Positions 26,411 through 35,591 of a DNA stretch of 64,000 nt are shown here, piece by piece (position 1 is the stretch's first letter; every line of letters begins with the position of its first letter). Made by a program: the position numbers and the translations under genes. Origin of the DNA: an uncultured Lewinella sp. (GTDB lineage: Bacteria; Bacteroidota; Bacteroidia; Chitinophagales; Saprospiraceae); the NCBI GenBank assembly GCA_913057725.1, contig CAJXOS010000015.1, forward strand, positions 1-64,000. Reading direction: 5' to 3'. The notes under the pieces were generated by a model, which did no database searches, was not told the DNA's origin, and saw only the letters and a list, made by a program, of their open reading frames with translations.

Positions 26411-29400
26411 CTATTCTTCCTTATTGCTTACCTCCAATCGCACCCCTTCACTACGGCTAGTAAATTTGGGTGCATACATACACTGAATCGTCGATAAACC
26501 TCCTGAAAAATCACCGGCATGGAATACACGAAGGTCGTATTCAAGGACATATTCTCCTTTCCGGATATAATCAAAGAAGAAGTGCGTTCCCAAATCTGTA
26601 CTTTGTTGGTAGTAGCCTAGCCCACCTTGGAATTTGTACTGACTAAGTTGCTCTACTGGTTCCAAACCAGAAGCTCTAAGGTCCTTCAAGTGTACAAACT
26701 CAAAATCTCGATCTGCACGAACGACTAGTCGAACGGTAATTCGATCACCAGGCACTGGCGACTGATCAAGTGAGATCAATCGGTTTCCTTGCCCCTCGTC
26801 CACTTTCCGATACAGGCCTCGTTCTACGGTCAAACCTTCAGTGCCAGCACCTTCAATCTCATCAATAGTCTGAAAATATTGCCAGTACAATCCTCCCCAA
26901 CCAGGTGCCTTGCTTCTGTTTCGCAATTGTATCTCACCCAAAGCTGGCACCACCTCTTCAGCGTCCCAACGAATTTTATAGGCTCCTGTACCCACCTCAG
27001 CTGTGGCTTGCGCCGAACTTAGTTTTTCCTCGTACACTGTCTCTGACAGCTTAGGAAAACGCACCTCAAGGGGAGTCGTTTCCCCCAACCAGTCTTCTCC
27101 GCTCGTGAGGAGCGCATGGACTGCAGCGGCAGTAGCTTTGGTGGTCTCCCAACGATTGGTCTCCTTATTCCGTAAGAGCCAGATCTTCATCGCTGCGATG
27201 TCTTCTTGCGGTGCATTCATTTGCTGGAAGAATTCAATCAGCTTAGCTTGGGTTTCAATAGGATTCTGGTACCAGTAGTAGCCGTAATCTTGGCGCCAGT
27301 AACGTCCCTGATCTTCACTGTACAAAGAGCGTTCCTTGAGCGAAGCAAATATCCGTTCCGCCAGGTCTGACTTTGCGCTCCAGACTGCTGCTTGCCCCAA
27401 TAAAGCTTGCTCAAAAATCCCATAAGACAACCACTCCTTTGTGGTCTTCTCCCAGGCGTAATCCATCATATCATCATGTCCTTCCGGGAAAGCTACTTGC
27501 TCATTCTGGCTCCGCAAGTACAAATAGTGCACTAGCTGAGGGCCAGTTACAAAACCATTCTTTTCATCCTTCTTCCAAGCCTCGTAACGATTCAGGTAAT
27601 ACCCATCACAGAACTTCACGGCCCGGTTCAATCCATTAACTACGTTGAGGACATCCAGGTCAGTAAATGCAATTTCCCTCAAGTGTGTCAGTTGTTCAGC
27701 CACATATTGGGTCATGTAAATATTCTCCCGACCACTCGGAAACCAACTAAACGCTCCACTTGGCTGCTGACGTTCTAATAGTCTTCGTATCCCGACAGCC
27801 AGCTCCGTATCAAGGCGATCCTGATCAAAGAGCAAGGCGATACGCTCGCGCTGCAAGGATTCTGCCTGAGCATCCATTACCCAAGGTGTTTCTTCCAAGG
27901 CAGCAGACTTCAATTCTTCATTCAGCTGTAGCGGGCTCTTAAGGCCATCAGCTGATCTACGCCAGGCTTCAAATACCTCCTCGGCCTGCGGGTACTCCGC
28001 AAGCACCGTTCTGGCAATGGTATTGGCCAACAATCGATTGACCAGCTGCTCTGTACAATCGTAGGGATACTCCTGCAAATAGGGCAAGGCCTTTATCGCT
28101 TCCCAGGCAGGATTACTGGTGATGTGCAACTGAAAGCTTTGATGTTCAATTTTCTCATTCGCAGCAAACAACCCGTCTATCTTAAATCTGGCTCGGTCCT
28201 GAGCTCGAACAAAGAGTGGTTGTGCTTCTGTCACTAAGACACGATTGGTTAGTACCGGTAGAGCAGACTCTTCTCCATCCGAAAACGTCCCTGCTTTGGC
28301 CAGTACTCGGTACCCCAATTGGCCATTCGCGTCATCCGGTACTTGAATGCTCCAGGAAACCGCTTGCGAGCTTCCAGCCGACAAGTCAAAAGCTTGGTCA
28401 GGAACATTGAGCTGATACGCTGTATTGAGATTCTCATCAGAAGCTAAATCAAAGAGCTCCAGGGTGGCTGTTCCAACTAGTGGTTGTTCCGATATATTAC
28501 TAACCTTAGCTGTAAATACCATCCGATCCCCTTCGCGCAAAAAGCGTGGAGCATTTGGAAGAATCATTAGTTCTTTCTGTGTCACCACCTCTCTCCTATC
28601 GATAGCATAAGCTAGTTGCTCATCATGAGCAAAAACCTGAAGCTTCCACTGCGTCAACGACTCAGGGCTACGGAATTTGAAGACGACTCGCCCGTCTTCA
28701 TCCGTACGGAGTTCGGGTAAAAAGAAAGCGGTCTCTGCTAAATTGGTACGCACCTTGGTTGGTGGCGGTGTAGTAGTTGGATTGGTCGCTTCTGGATCGT
28801 TCACAACAGGTTCGCCGCCCTCTACCTGCAAGCCAGCGGTCGTAGCAGCAAGCGCATTTACTTTTCTGGTGGGCAAACTTCCCACTCGACCACCTGGCGC
28901 TGGACTAGGGGCCTCACCTGCCTCCATCATCGGCGCTGAATAGGTTCTAGGCACAGCCCGTGAGCCACCAGCAATACCACCGTACGCTAAGGAAGCAGGT
29001 TGATATAAGCGAGGGTAGGTTTTCTGGAAGAACGGTGTACCAACGTAAGTTTCTGGAAAAGCAATAAAGCGATTGATACTTTGGAAGCCTATCGGACGAT
29101 AAGTCGCTTGGCCAACACCAGTATAGTAAGGGCTGAAACGCCAATTAAAGGGAAGGATCTGGTCTAAGCTGGCATCGTACATGCTGGCCAATACCTCAGC
29201 TGAAGCAGCCTCTGCATCTGGTCCATCGATTCGTATAGTCCATTCCTCTTCCTGATCAGGATAGAGCTTCGACCGGAAGGTTTGGAAATGAATACTCAAC
29301 TTCTTATTTGACCACGGAACAGCACATTGTCGTTGCACTTGGAAGACACGGTTTTGCCAAACATATGAGGCTTGCCATGTCAATCCTCCACGGTCCTCCT

Positions 29401-32400
29401 CTCCCACCGGATGTGTGAGATTATCCGTCGTGGTTACCCAACCTTGGGTTAACTGACCACCCCTATTCCGCCATTGCGCCCAAACTTGCTGAGTAGCTTC
29501 ATTACCTCCAATTTCCAAATCTGCTACTTGTCCAGGTTCAGCTGCAGCGTTATCGAATTTCAGATACAGTGGCTTCCCAGCAGCAAAGTCGGCCTTTGCC
29601 CAATCATTTAAACTAAATCTCGCCGCGGTGCGCAGTGTGTCGCCTTCTGGCGTAACAACAAAGAGCTCTGCCTGGTAATGGCCGACCGGCCAGTTGCCTA
29701 CGTTTACCTCAACACTGTCGGATCCATTTAATTGTATTGTTTCCTCAAACACCACATCTCCTAGTGGCCAATCTGACGCTAGCTCATTTTTATGGAAAGC
29801 ATAATTCGGCAGGCGTTTTCGGAAAGTACGCTCTTGGATACTGACCGTATCAGGAAATGGCCAATAGCGGTCGATGTAAGTGGTATTAGGACTATTACGT
29901 CGCTGAATTCTTAACTGTACCTCCTTCTCAACATCTTGTTCATCTAAGTTTTTGCACCCTAGTGCCAAAGAAAGACCAGCACTCTTATCCTGCTCTGCCT
30001 TCGTCGACAATTCAAGCTGGAATGGGTACTTCGTTAGGCGAATTGGCTTATTGGCCGAACGCGTTTCTCCCGTTCCGTCTACCACCTCTATTTCGACATC
30101 AAAGGTGTACAGCGGAAAAGATGGACTATTGGGATCCGCATCAGCCTGCGCCAAAAACGTAAAATCAAAAGCACCATCAACACCGGTACTTGTACTGCCG
30201 CTGATGATCGTCTGCTCGCCAGGCGGTGAATAGGGCATACGGTACCACGATCGGTACCAAGGAAAGCGAATACTGCGCGTAACCCTATACTTTACTTCGG
30301 CCTCAGCTACGGGTGGGCCCGCATACATCATTGCATTACCAGTAATCTGAACGGAGTCATTCAGTGCAGCTTCCTGCGCAAGGTCTTCGATCTTAACCTC
30401 AAAGCGAGGCCGTTTATATTCTTCAACTCGGAAATAATGCCAATTCTTGCCAGGGTTTGCGTATAGACTCATTTGGCCCAGTAAGCCGTCAGAGGGCAGC
30501 TTAAATTGTCCACTAACGCTCCCGAAACGATTGGTCGTTACTTCCATTTCCTGGACCTTCTGCCGGTTGGCATTAAAGAGGGTCACCACAAGCTTTTCGT
30601 TCGGAACAATTTCCGGTACCTGGTTATCCCCTTCTCGGAGGAGCAACCCTTTGAAATACAAGGTTTGCCCTGGACGATATAATCCTCGATCAGTGAAATA
30701 CAATAGCTTAGTTCGGCCTGGATTATTGCTGCGTCGAACATTCAAGTACTGTGACTCTCGGAGTAACAGTTGATCATTGCCCTTCTCCGCCTGGATAACT
30801 TGGTTATTAATGTTGTCCCCTTCTAAAAGCACTCTCCCATTTTCATCTGTCCGGATGGTCTCTCGAAGTACTAATTTAGGTCGACGATTTTCCCGGTTGC
30901 GGCGTTCATACTCCCAGATTCCCACTTCAGCTCCCGCAATCGGTTCACCGGAAGTACGATCGAGCACCATGATGCCAATTTCACCTTCTGCCTGATCTGC
31001 TTCTAACAAGATGGCCAAGTTGGAAACCCAATACTCAAGTATAGCCGTATGATTGGCTTCTAGCGGAAAATCAGGATCTGCCGAAGCCAATACATAGTAT
31101 TTGCCAGCTGCGACTGCCGGCATCCTTATCTCGGTAGTATGCGAGCGATAATCTCCAGCATCAGGCAAGGACACAGACCAATTTTTGCTGCCTTTTTCTT
31201 TTAGCAAGTTCCGCAATAAAATCTCACGATCCTGTTCAGGATTAGGAAGAGGTTTGCTTGGTACTAAACGAAGGTACACCTGCCCAACATTCCGAAAACG
31301 CACCTGTGCCAAGGCATCTCGTTTTGGAAGCTGGACTTGCTCTGTTGTGATATCTAGTGCCCTATTCTTAACCAGGCTTGTGATTGCAGCAGCGTCTTTT
31401 GCCGCTGGCGTCTCGGGAAAACGACGTTCAATCTCTTGCGCCAGCTCTAAGGCATCCTTATAGTACCATCGCAAATCGGCTGTGCTTGGATTGTCTGCAT
31501 CATAGTAATTTCCTCGATCATACTTGAACCGCATCAAAACCCGCTGGACCTCGGACTCCAGCGAAGTTCCCGCATACTCAGCTAGGAGCGCCATCAGAGC
31601 ATCTTCATATGCCTGATGTTTGGTAGGTAATGTCAGTTGCTCATATACCAGCTGTAAGCGCGTAAGATTAAGATCAAGATGAGCTTCTGTTTCACTACGC
31701 TCAGATGCAGACCACTGCAAAGCTTCTTGAAACAAGCTAATTGTAGCACCGAAACTGGATTTAGATGACGACTGTTCAACATCAAAGTTGATAAAGTCTT
31801 CAATTGCCCCCAACAACACCAATTGGTTTAGCGCTGGATCATAAGCGGGCTCATTGAGGAAAGCATCGTTATTACGGAAGTAATTCAGTGCTCGGTGTAG
31901 CAGCAAATCATAAACGGTGGGTAGTAATTCTGTGCCCTTGGCACCAGTAGCGATCAAGGGCTGTACGTCTATGAGTTCTATGTTTCTGGTAGCCGTAAAC
32001 TGCAGGGAGCCTAGATAAAGTCCAGTAATATGTTCTAAGAAATCTTCCTGAGACCAGGTGGTAGGGTCATCCCCTTTCTCGGACTCAGCCTGAGTGGTAG
32101 CTCCTTGCCGTTGCCAGCGTACCCGCTGCCAGTAACGGTAGTATTGCTCTGCTAAATAGCTACTATAGATTGACTTCTCGGGCTGACCGGCCAAGCGATT
32201 GATCTCTTCTAACTGTCGAATCGCTTTCCACTCACCATTTTCTTCTAATTGCTTGCCCACTTCCAAGGTGGCTATTTTGACCTTAATCCAATTCGGAAGC
32301 AAACTAGGATCTCCAAAGTAATCTTCTTGTACCAGCCCCCACAATGTTTGGAGTGCATCATGAGCAGATTGTGGTAATCCATTTTGAAGTAAAGAGTCAA

Positions 32401-32512
32401 TCTCCGCCCAAGCTGGAGCGTATGGATCATTATTTGAAGATTGGTCAGGTTGCGCCATAAGAAAGGTGGTCAGAAAAAGCAAAGTGGTGGTAAATAGGAA
32501 GTGCTTCATCAT
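26411..32512 (-). CDS. Alpha-2-macroglobulin family protein with thioester motif
   Basis: A 2033-residue secreted protein. I chose the ATG at 32512 because the signal peptide (MMKHFLFTTTLLFLTTFLMA) starts there. A helical, TPR-like N-terminal region (about 30-390) is followed by macroglobulin domains, with the MG2 signature TDRGLYRPGQTLYFKG at about 605. A low-complexity, bait-like stretch lies at about 1190-1240 (APSPAPGGRVG and neighbours). The A2M core (LPELRTDEDGRVVFKF) and the thioester domain with C1486-T-E-Q1489 (YPYDCTEQ) follow. The CxEQ motif suggests a reactive thioester that traps attacking proteases covalently. The C-terminal receptor-like domain is present. In Proteobacteria such genes often neighbour pbpC; no such gene is here. 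It is probably periplasmic or surface-exposed. Confidence 0.92.
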   Translation of the reverse strand: MMKHFLFTTTLLFLTTFLMAQPDQSSNNDPYAPAWAEIDSLLQNGLPQSAHDALQTLWGLVQEDYFGDPSLLPNWIKVKIATLEVGKQLEENGEWKAIRQLEEINRLAGQPEKSIYSSYLAEQYYRYWQRVRWQRQGATTQAESEKGDDPTTWSQEDFLEHITGLYLGSLQFTATRNIELIDVQPLIATGAKGTELLPTVYDLLLHRALNYFRNNDAFLNEPAYDPALNQLVLLGAIEDFINFDVEQSSSKSSFGATISLFQEALQWSASERSETEAHLDLNLTRLQLVYEQLTLPTKHQAYEDALMALLAEYAGTSLESEVQRVLMRFKYDRGNYYDADNPSTADLRWYYKDALELAQEIERRFPETPAAKDAAAITSLVKNRALDITTEQVQLPKRDALAQVRFRNVGQVYLRLVPSKPLPNPEQDREILLRNLLKEKGSKNWSVSLPDAGDYRSHTTEIRMPAVAAGKYYVLASADPDFPLEANHTAILEYWVSNLAILLEADQAEGEIGIMVLDRTSGEPIAGAEVGIWEYERRNRENRRPKLVLRETIRTDENGRVLLEGDNINNQVIQAEKGNDQLLLRESQYLNVRRSNNPGRTKLLYFTDRGLYRPGQTLYFKGLLLREGDNQVPEIVPNEKLVVTLFNANRQKVQEMEVTTNRFGSVSGQFKLPSDGLLGQMSLYANPGKNWHYFRVEEYKRPRFEVKIEDLAQEAALNDSVQITGNAMMYAGPPVAEAEVKYRVTRSIRFPWYRSWYRMPYSPPGEQTIISGSTSTGVDGAFDFTFLAQADADPNSPSFPLYTFDVEIEVVDGTGETRSANKPIRLTKYPFQLELSTKAEQDKSAGLSLALGCKNLDEQDVEKEVQLRIQRRNSPNTTYIDRYWPFPDTVSIQERTFRKRLPNYAFHKNELASDWPLGDVVFEETIQLNGSDSVEVNVGNWPVGHYQAELFVVTPEGDTLRTAARFSLNDWAKADFAAGKPLYLKFDNAAAEPGQVADLEIGGNEATQQVWAQWRNRGGQLTQGWVTTTDNLTHPVGEEDRGGLTWQASYVWQNRVFQVQRQCAVPWSNKKLSIHFQTFRSKLYPDQEEEWTIRIDGPDAEAASAEVLASMYDASLDQILPFNWRFSPYYTGVGQATYRPIGFQSINRFIAFPETYVGTPFFQKTYPRLYQPASLAYGGIAGGSRAVPRTYSAPMMEAGEAPSPAPGGRVGSLPTRKVNALAATTAGLQVEGGEPVVNDPEATNPTTTPPPTKVRTNLAETAFFLPELRTDEDGRVVFKFRSPESLTQWKLQVFAHDEQLAYAIDRREVVTQKELMILPNAPRFLREGDRMVFTAKVSNISEQPLVGTATLELFDLASDENLNTAYQLNVPDQAFDLSAGSSQAVSWSIQVPDDANGQLGYRVLAKAGTFSDGEESALPVLTNRVLVTEAQPLFVRAQDRARFKIDGLFAANEKIEHQSFQLHITSNPAWEAIKALPYLQEYPYDCTEQLVNRLLANTIARTVLAEYPQAEEVFEAWRRSADGLKSPLQLNEELKSAALEETPWVMDAQAESLQRERIALLFDQDRLDTELAVGIRRLLERQQPSGAFSWFPSGRENIYMTQYVAEQLTHLREIAFTDLDVLNVVNGLNRAVKFCDGYYLNRYEAWKKDEKNGFVTGPQLVHYLYLRSQNEQVAFPEGHDDMMDYAWEKTTKEWLSYGIFEQALLGQAAVWSAKSDLAERIFASLKERSLYSEDQGRYWRQDYGYYWYQNPIETQAKLIEFFQQMNAPQEDIAAMKIWLLRNKETNRWETTKATAAAVHALLTSGEDWLGETTPLEVRFPKLSETVYEEKLSSAQATAEVGTGAYKIRWDAEEVVPALGEIQLRNRSKAPGWGGLYWQYFQTIDEIEGAGTEGLTVERGLYRKVDEGQGNRLISLDQSPVPGDRITVRLVVRADRDFEFVHLKDLRASGLEPVEQLSQYKFQGGLGYYQQSTDLGTHFFFDYIRKGEYVLEYDLRVFHAGDFSGGLSTIQCMYAPKFTSRSEGVRLEVSNKEE

Positions 32513-32591
32513 TAATTCAATATGCTTAATATCCATCGAAACAGCAGCAATTGTACAGTGCTCAATCGGCGGTAAAATTTAGACGGTGATT

Positions 32592-32608
32592 TGTACCAAA
32601 ATGGTACA
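32592..32608. promoter_or_regulatory. Operator-like palindrome upstream of the macroglobulin gene
   Basis: A perfect 17-base inverted repeat, TGTACCA-AAA-TGGTACA. It lies 80 bases upstream of the ATG at 32512 and has the size of a dimeric repressor site. The regulator is unknown. Confidence 0.4.
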
Positions 32609-32619
32609 CTTTATGACCA

Positions 32620-32636
32620 TGACAAGTCATATCAAT
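32620..32636. promoter_or_regulatory. Motif TGACAAGTCATATCAAT, shared with 45191-45207
   Basis: This 17-base string recurs with one change at 45191-45207, also in an intergenic region. The second copy contains the inverted repeat TGATA-N5-TATCA. It lies about 110 bases upstream of the macroglobulin start. Possibly the site of a common regulator. Confidence 0.35.
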
Positions 32637-32656
32637 AGAACGAATTGCAAAGACAT

Positions 32657-33187
32657 TTAGGTATGAGAACCATGCCCAAACCTAGCAGCTAGTGCAGTCA
32701 TTTGTACTAGGTGGTGATCGTCGTGCTCTGCTACAAAAATGAATAGGTCCATTAAGCGCATCGGCTGGTGCAAACGCGGATGAAGTCCGGAAAGGAAAAC
32801 TTGCTCTTCTGTGACGGCTCGAAGTGCCTGTACCGTTTGCCTGCGCAAGGCCGAGAATTCTTCGAGTAGATCTGCTAGCTTCTTATCATTATGACCAGCT
32901 TCGTGCGTCTGCGTATTGCTTAAGTCCGCCTCACGCAGGTAGTCCTTACCCTCAAGAATATCTTGAAGTCGACCTTGCCAAAGTGGCTCTAAATCAATCA
33001 AGTGCCCCAGTTGCTCCTGAATAGACCAAGCCTCGTCAATCCGGGTGATTAAGATATCAGCTGGATAAGCCGACAACTTATGCTGTAATCGTAATGGCGT
33101 ATCTGCAAGGCGCTCCAGTGTGGCAGGAAAAACATTTTGCTCTTTCGGAAACTGAAACTTTCGATCAAACCAGGGTATCTGTTGCAT
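32657..33187 (-). CDS. DinB-family putative metal-dependent protein
   Basis: A 176-residue protein. I prefer the ATG at 33187 (MQQIPWFDRKFQFP) because the longer frame from 33238 adds an unlikely 17 residues. The four-helix DinB/YfiT form is indicated by a ligand histidine in EAWSIQEQLGHLIDLE (helix 2) and the late pair in FIFVAEHDDHHLVQM. These family members bind a divalent metal; several are thiol-dependent S-transferases, but the activity here is unknown. It is the last gene of a minus-strand run starting with the DUF6580 gene at 35462; the gap to the preceding gene is 79 bases. Confidence 0.85.
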   Translation of the reverse strand: MQQIPWFDRKFQFPKEQNVFPATLERLADTPLRLQHKLSAYPADILITRIDEAWSIQEQLGHLIDLEPLWQGRLQDILEGKDYLREADLSNTQTHEAGHNDKKLADLLEEFSALRRQTVQALRAVTEEQVFLSGLHPRLHQPMRLMDLFIFVAEHDDHHLVQMTALAARFGHGSHT

Positions 33188-33266
33188 GAGGTTAATTGGC
33201 TTTGTGGAAAAAACGGATAAACTCAGAAACATAAACAATCAGACACTTCATCCAGGTCTAAAGTCA

Positions 33267-34325
33267 CTACTCAACAAAGCGACTAATATCCACCTCTGCG
33301 TCCAGCGCTGTCCCGTGTGTGAGATGATCTGATAAGTGCTTTGCCCAAAAGGGAGCTAAGCTTGCTCCTTTGGTGCCAAGACCATTGAACAACACTAATT
33401 GGGAGTGGAGTGGATGTGTTCCTAGATAGGGTCGCCGATCCTTGACGGTTGGGCGTACAGCAGCACGATGCTTTACCACTTCAAAGGGAGTATCGAGCAC
33501 TTCAGTGAGCCGATCATACAAGTACGTCCGGCCATTTGCGGTAGGACTATCATCCGTAAAGTTGTTATCAGAAGTAGAACCGACCCAATATAGATCGTCT
33601 TCAAAAGGAACGATAAAGATGCGATGCTTGAACATGCGTTCCAGCTTAGCCTCTGGCAGTCTGATCAATAGTACCTCTCCTTTATTGCCACCAAAAGGCA
33701 AGTGGTTAAACCAAGGATTAAACCGGCTGCGCCAGCCTTCGCAAAAGACAATTCGATTCGCTTGGTACTGACCATACTGCACGCCTTCTGGCCCCATTTC
33801 TAATTGGTCATGATCAAAGGCCGTCTCAATCAAAGTACCTTCTGCTTTATGCATCCGCTTTAAGCTGTCGCAGAGTTTTCCGATACTAACCTGAGCAGTA
33901 TGAGCTACTTCTAAATAGGAGAAAGCAGGTTTGGTACAATGTTCGATTTGCCCCAGTTGAACTTCAGCCTGAAAGTATTGCGCGTAGGCATCATCAAGCA
34001 TTCTAGCCTGCCAGTTGTTTTCATCGCCCCGATTAAATAGCGTACGAATGAGGGCGCGCTGATGGTAGAATGAAATACCAAGTTCTTTCTCTAGCTGTCT
34101 GTAAAGCTCCTGGGCAGTCGGCAATAATGAATCTACACGCCAAGACTTCACAAAACGACGGCCGGTAATCGGATTAATGATCCCCGCCGCCACCTGCGTA
34201 GAACCTATTTGCTGCGGACTATCGATGTACAGGCAAGAGGCACCTTCTCTTTCCAGAAAGTACCCGAGAAGTGAACCGGCAATGCCGTGGCCAACAATAA
34301 TGTAATCCGTAGCTGTTTCTTGCAT
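33267..34325 (-). CDS. FAD-dependent oxidoreductase (DAO family)
   Basis: A 352-residue flavoprotein. The N-terminal dinucleotide-binding motif is YIIVGHGIAGSLLGYFLEREG, with the acidic end of strand 2 in YIDSP. It is followed by GSTQVAAGIINPITGRR, typical of glycine- or D-amino-acid-oxidase-like enzymes, and by the late flavin segment VKHRAAVRPTVKDRRPYLG and FNGLGTKGASLAP. The substrate is unknown; amine or amino-acid oxidation is the family expectation. It starts two bases after the YjbR-like stop, so the two are translated from the same message. Confidence 0.88.
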   Translation of the reverse strand: MQETATDYIIVGHGIAGSLLGYFLEREGASCLYIDSPQQIGSTQVAAGIINPITGRRFVKSWRVDSLLPTAQELYRQLEKELGISFYHQRALIRTLFNRGDENNWQARMLDDAYAQYFQAEVQLGQIEHCTKPAFSYLEVAHTAQVSIGKLCDSLKRMHKAEGTLIETAFDHDQLEMGPEGVQYGQYQANRIVFCEGWRSRFNPWFNHLPFGGNKGEVLLIRLPEAKLERMFKHRIFIVPFEDDLYWVGSTSDNNFTDDSPTANGRTYLYDRLTEVLDTPFEVVKHRAAVRPTVKDRRPYLGTHPLHSQLVLFNGLGTKGASLAPFWAKHLSDHLTHGTALDAEVDISRFVE

Positions 34326-34327
34326 TC

Positions 34328-34687
34328 TTACTTGAGAAGTTCCAACTCAGCCTTTAGCTTTTTGGTTAAGCCCGCAACGACCAAATCATAACTATGATCA
34401 ATCAATTCGCGAAGCAGACGCTCTGGTAACTCGCCTTCAAAGCGGACGGTATTCCAGTGATGCTTGTTCATGTGCCATCCTGGCTGAACATCTTCGTACT
34501 GCTCACGTAGTTCAAGTGCCCGATCTGGATTGCACTTTAGATTAACGGTGAAATCTTCCCGTTCCAATCCTGAAACGGCAAACATCTTTCCCATAACCTT
34601 AAAGACCAAGGTGTGTTGATCGAATGGAAATGTCTCCTCGACGCCTGGCTTGGCCAGACAATAGCTGTGGAAATCTTCTAACGTCAT
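34328..34687 (-). CDS. MmcQ/YjbR family protein
   Basis: A 119-residue protein of the YjbR/MmcQ family, complete in length. Hallmarks are the N-terminal KPGVEETFPFDQHTLVFKV, the central FAVSGLEREDFTVNLKCNP with the arginine/glutamate segment LELREQYEDV, and the conserved GWHMNKHHWNTV. The fold is CyaY-like with double-wing features; DNA binding has been proposed, but the function is not settled. It lies between the DUF5522 and FAD oxidoreductase genes in a tightly spaced minus-strand group. Confidence 0.9.
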   Translation of the reverse strand: MTLEDFHSYCLAKPGVEETFPFDQHTLVFKVMGKMFAVSGLEREDFTVNLKCNPDRALELREQYEDVQPGWHMNKHHWNTVRFEGELPERLLRELIDHSYDLVVAGLTKKLKAELELLK

Positions 34688-34726
34688 AATAGCTACTTAC
34701 TTTGGTTGAAAATTCCCGCTGTTATA

Positions 34727-34876
34727 TTATTTCTGACAGATAACCTTGTACTTCTGTTTATAAGGACAATGACGACAGTTGTTCCCACAGCAAAAGCCAC
34801 GCTGCTCTAAGAAGTAGGCCGTCAAAACCATCAGTCCATCTTCTAGATAGTAATCCCTTCCTTTTACTAATGCCAT
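34727..34876 (-). CDS. DUF5522-like small cysteine-rich protein
   Basis: A 49-residue protein. The ATG at 34876 is chosen because it lies 19 bases after the DUF6580 stop (34896). A longer frame from 34984 would overlap that gene by 89 bases and has unrelated N-terminal sequence. It matches the small DUF5522 family, with YYLEDGLMVLTAYFLEQRG followed by the cysteine motif CCGNNCRHCPY. The CC-x3-C-x2-C spacing suggests metal binding, perhaps zinc or an iron-sulphur cluster; this is unproven. Confidence 0.8.
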   Translation of the reverse strand: MALVKGRDYYLEDGLMVLTAYFLEQRGFCCGNNCRHCPYKQKYKVICQK

Positions 34877-34895
34877 CGCGTGTAGCGTTAAGTGC

Positions 34896-35462
34896 CTACT
34901 TACTAACCGCCAAGCCCCATTCAGGGAAGCGCTGTGTAAGCCAAGCATAGCCACCAAACAAGACACCGCAATAGAATAGATCACCAGCTAAGGTGCTCCA
35001 GAAAAATGGTAGTCCGGCAACGTAGGCAATGAACAAGCCACTAATGTCCTTGCTATACATAGGATCAACCTGCCAAGTCGCAGCGTTAGTCAACAAGAAA
35101 AACACTACCGACGAGCTTAAGCTTGCGCCAATCACAGTCCCCATACGGATGCGTCCACGTAATAGGAAACCTATTCCGACAATCAAGAGGAAGGCCACGT
35201 ACACGAATGGACTGATCTTCCAAACGAAGTTGTTGTAGTATTCGGCGTAGATGACATTGTTAATGAACAAGTCACTCAAATACATAGCCCCGAATAGAAT
35301 TAACAAGGCCTGCCACTTGTTCTTCAAATGCGCCGCACCGAATAATGCCATTGCGCCCATTGCCGTGAAGTTCGGATAGTGAGGAATAATCCGTGTGAGG
35401 GCAGCAAAAAGAATAAGCACAGCGATCAATGAAAAATGCTTGGAAAACATCTTGTTTATCAT
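34896..35462 (-). CDS. DUF6580 membrane protein (putative transport component)
   Basis: A 188-residue integral membrane protein with five to six hydrophobic segments. The signature near the N-terminus (TRIIPHYPNFTAMGAMALFG) is typical of DUF6580, which resembles the substrate-binding S component of ECF vitamin transporters. The C-terminal segment PFFWSTLAGDLFYCGVLFGG is also conserved in the family. The substrate is unknown, and I found no riboswitch upstream. A perfect TATCTTTG -7 element lies 24 bases upstream of the start, divergent from the substrate-binding lipoprotein gene. It is the first gene of the five-gene minus-strand cluster. Confidence 0.85.
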   Translation of the reverse strand: MINKMFSKHFSLIAVLILFAALTRIIPHYPNFTAMGAMALFGAAHLKNKWQALLILFGAMYLSDLFINNVIYAEYYNNFVWKISPFVYVAFLLIVGIGFLLRGRIRMGTVIGASLSSSVVFFLLTNAATWQVDPMYSKDISGLFIAYVAGLPFFWSTLAGDLFYCGVLFGGYAWLTQRFPEWGLAVSK

Positions 35463-35485
35463 ATTTGGTATTATCAGGTTTGACG

Positions 35486-35493
35486 CAAAGATA
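35486..35493 (-). promoter_or_regulatory. -7 element (TATCTTTG) for the DUF6580 cluster
   Basis: A perfect TAnnTTTG match on the minus strand, 24 bases upstream of the ATG at 35462. A TTTG that could serve as the -33 element lies 15 bases further upstream (complement of CAAA, 35509-35512). Confidence 0.6.
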
Positions 35494-35531
35494 ACGAAAA
35501 AACAAGCTCAAAAATAGTGATGCGAAAAGTT

Positions 35532-35539
35532 TACCTTTG
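35532..35539 (+). promoter_or_regulatory. -7 element (TACCTTTG) for the substrate-binding lipoprotein gene
   Basis: A perfect TAnnTTTG match, 52 bases upstream of the ATG at 35592. A -33 element is not obvious. It is divergent from the promoter at 35486. Confidence 0.55.
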
Positions 35540-35591
35540 CTCGCGTTAATGCATAAACAAGCAAAGAATTGCTCGAATTAAGTGCAGTGTT

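Noticed and set aside
34877-34984. N-terminal extension of the DUF5522 gene starting at 34984
   Set aside because: It would overlap the DUF6580 gene and adds a hydrophobic stretch not found in the family; the ATG at 34876 fits the family length.
35463-35591. Vitamin riboswitch upstream of the DUF6580 transporter-like gene
   Set aside because: The gap holds two promoter elements and is too short and AT-rich for a cobalamin-type aptamer.
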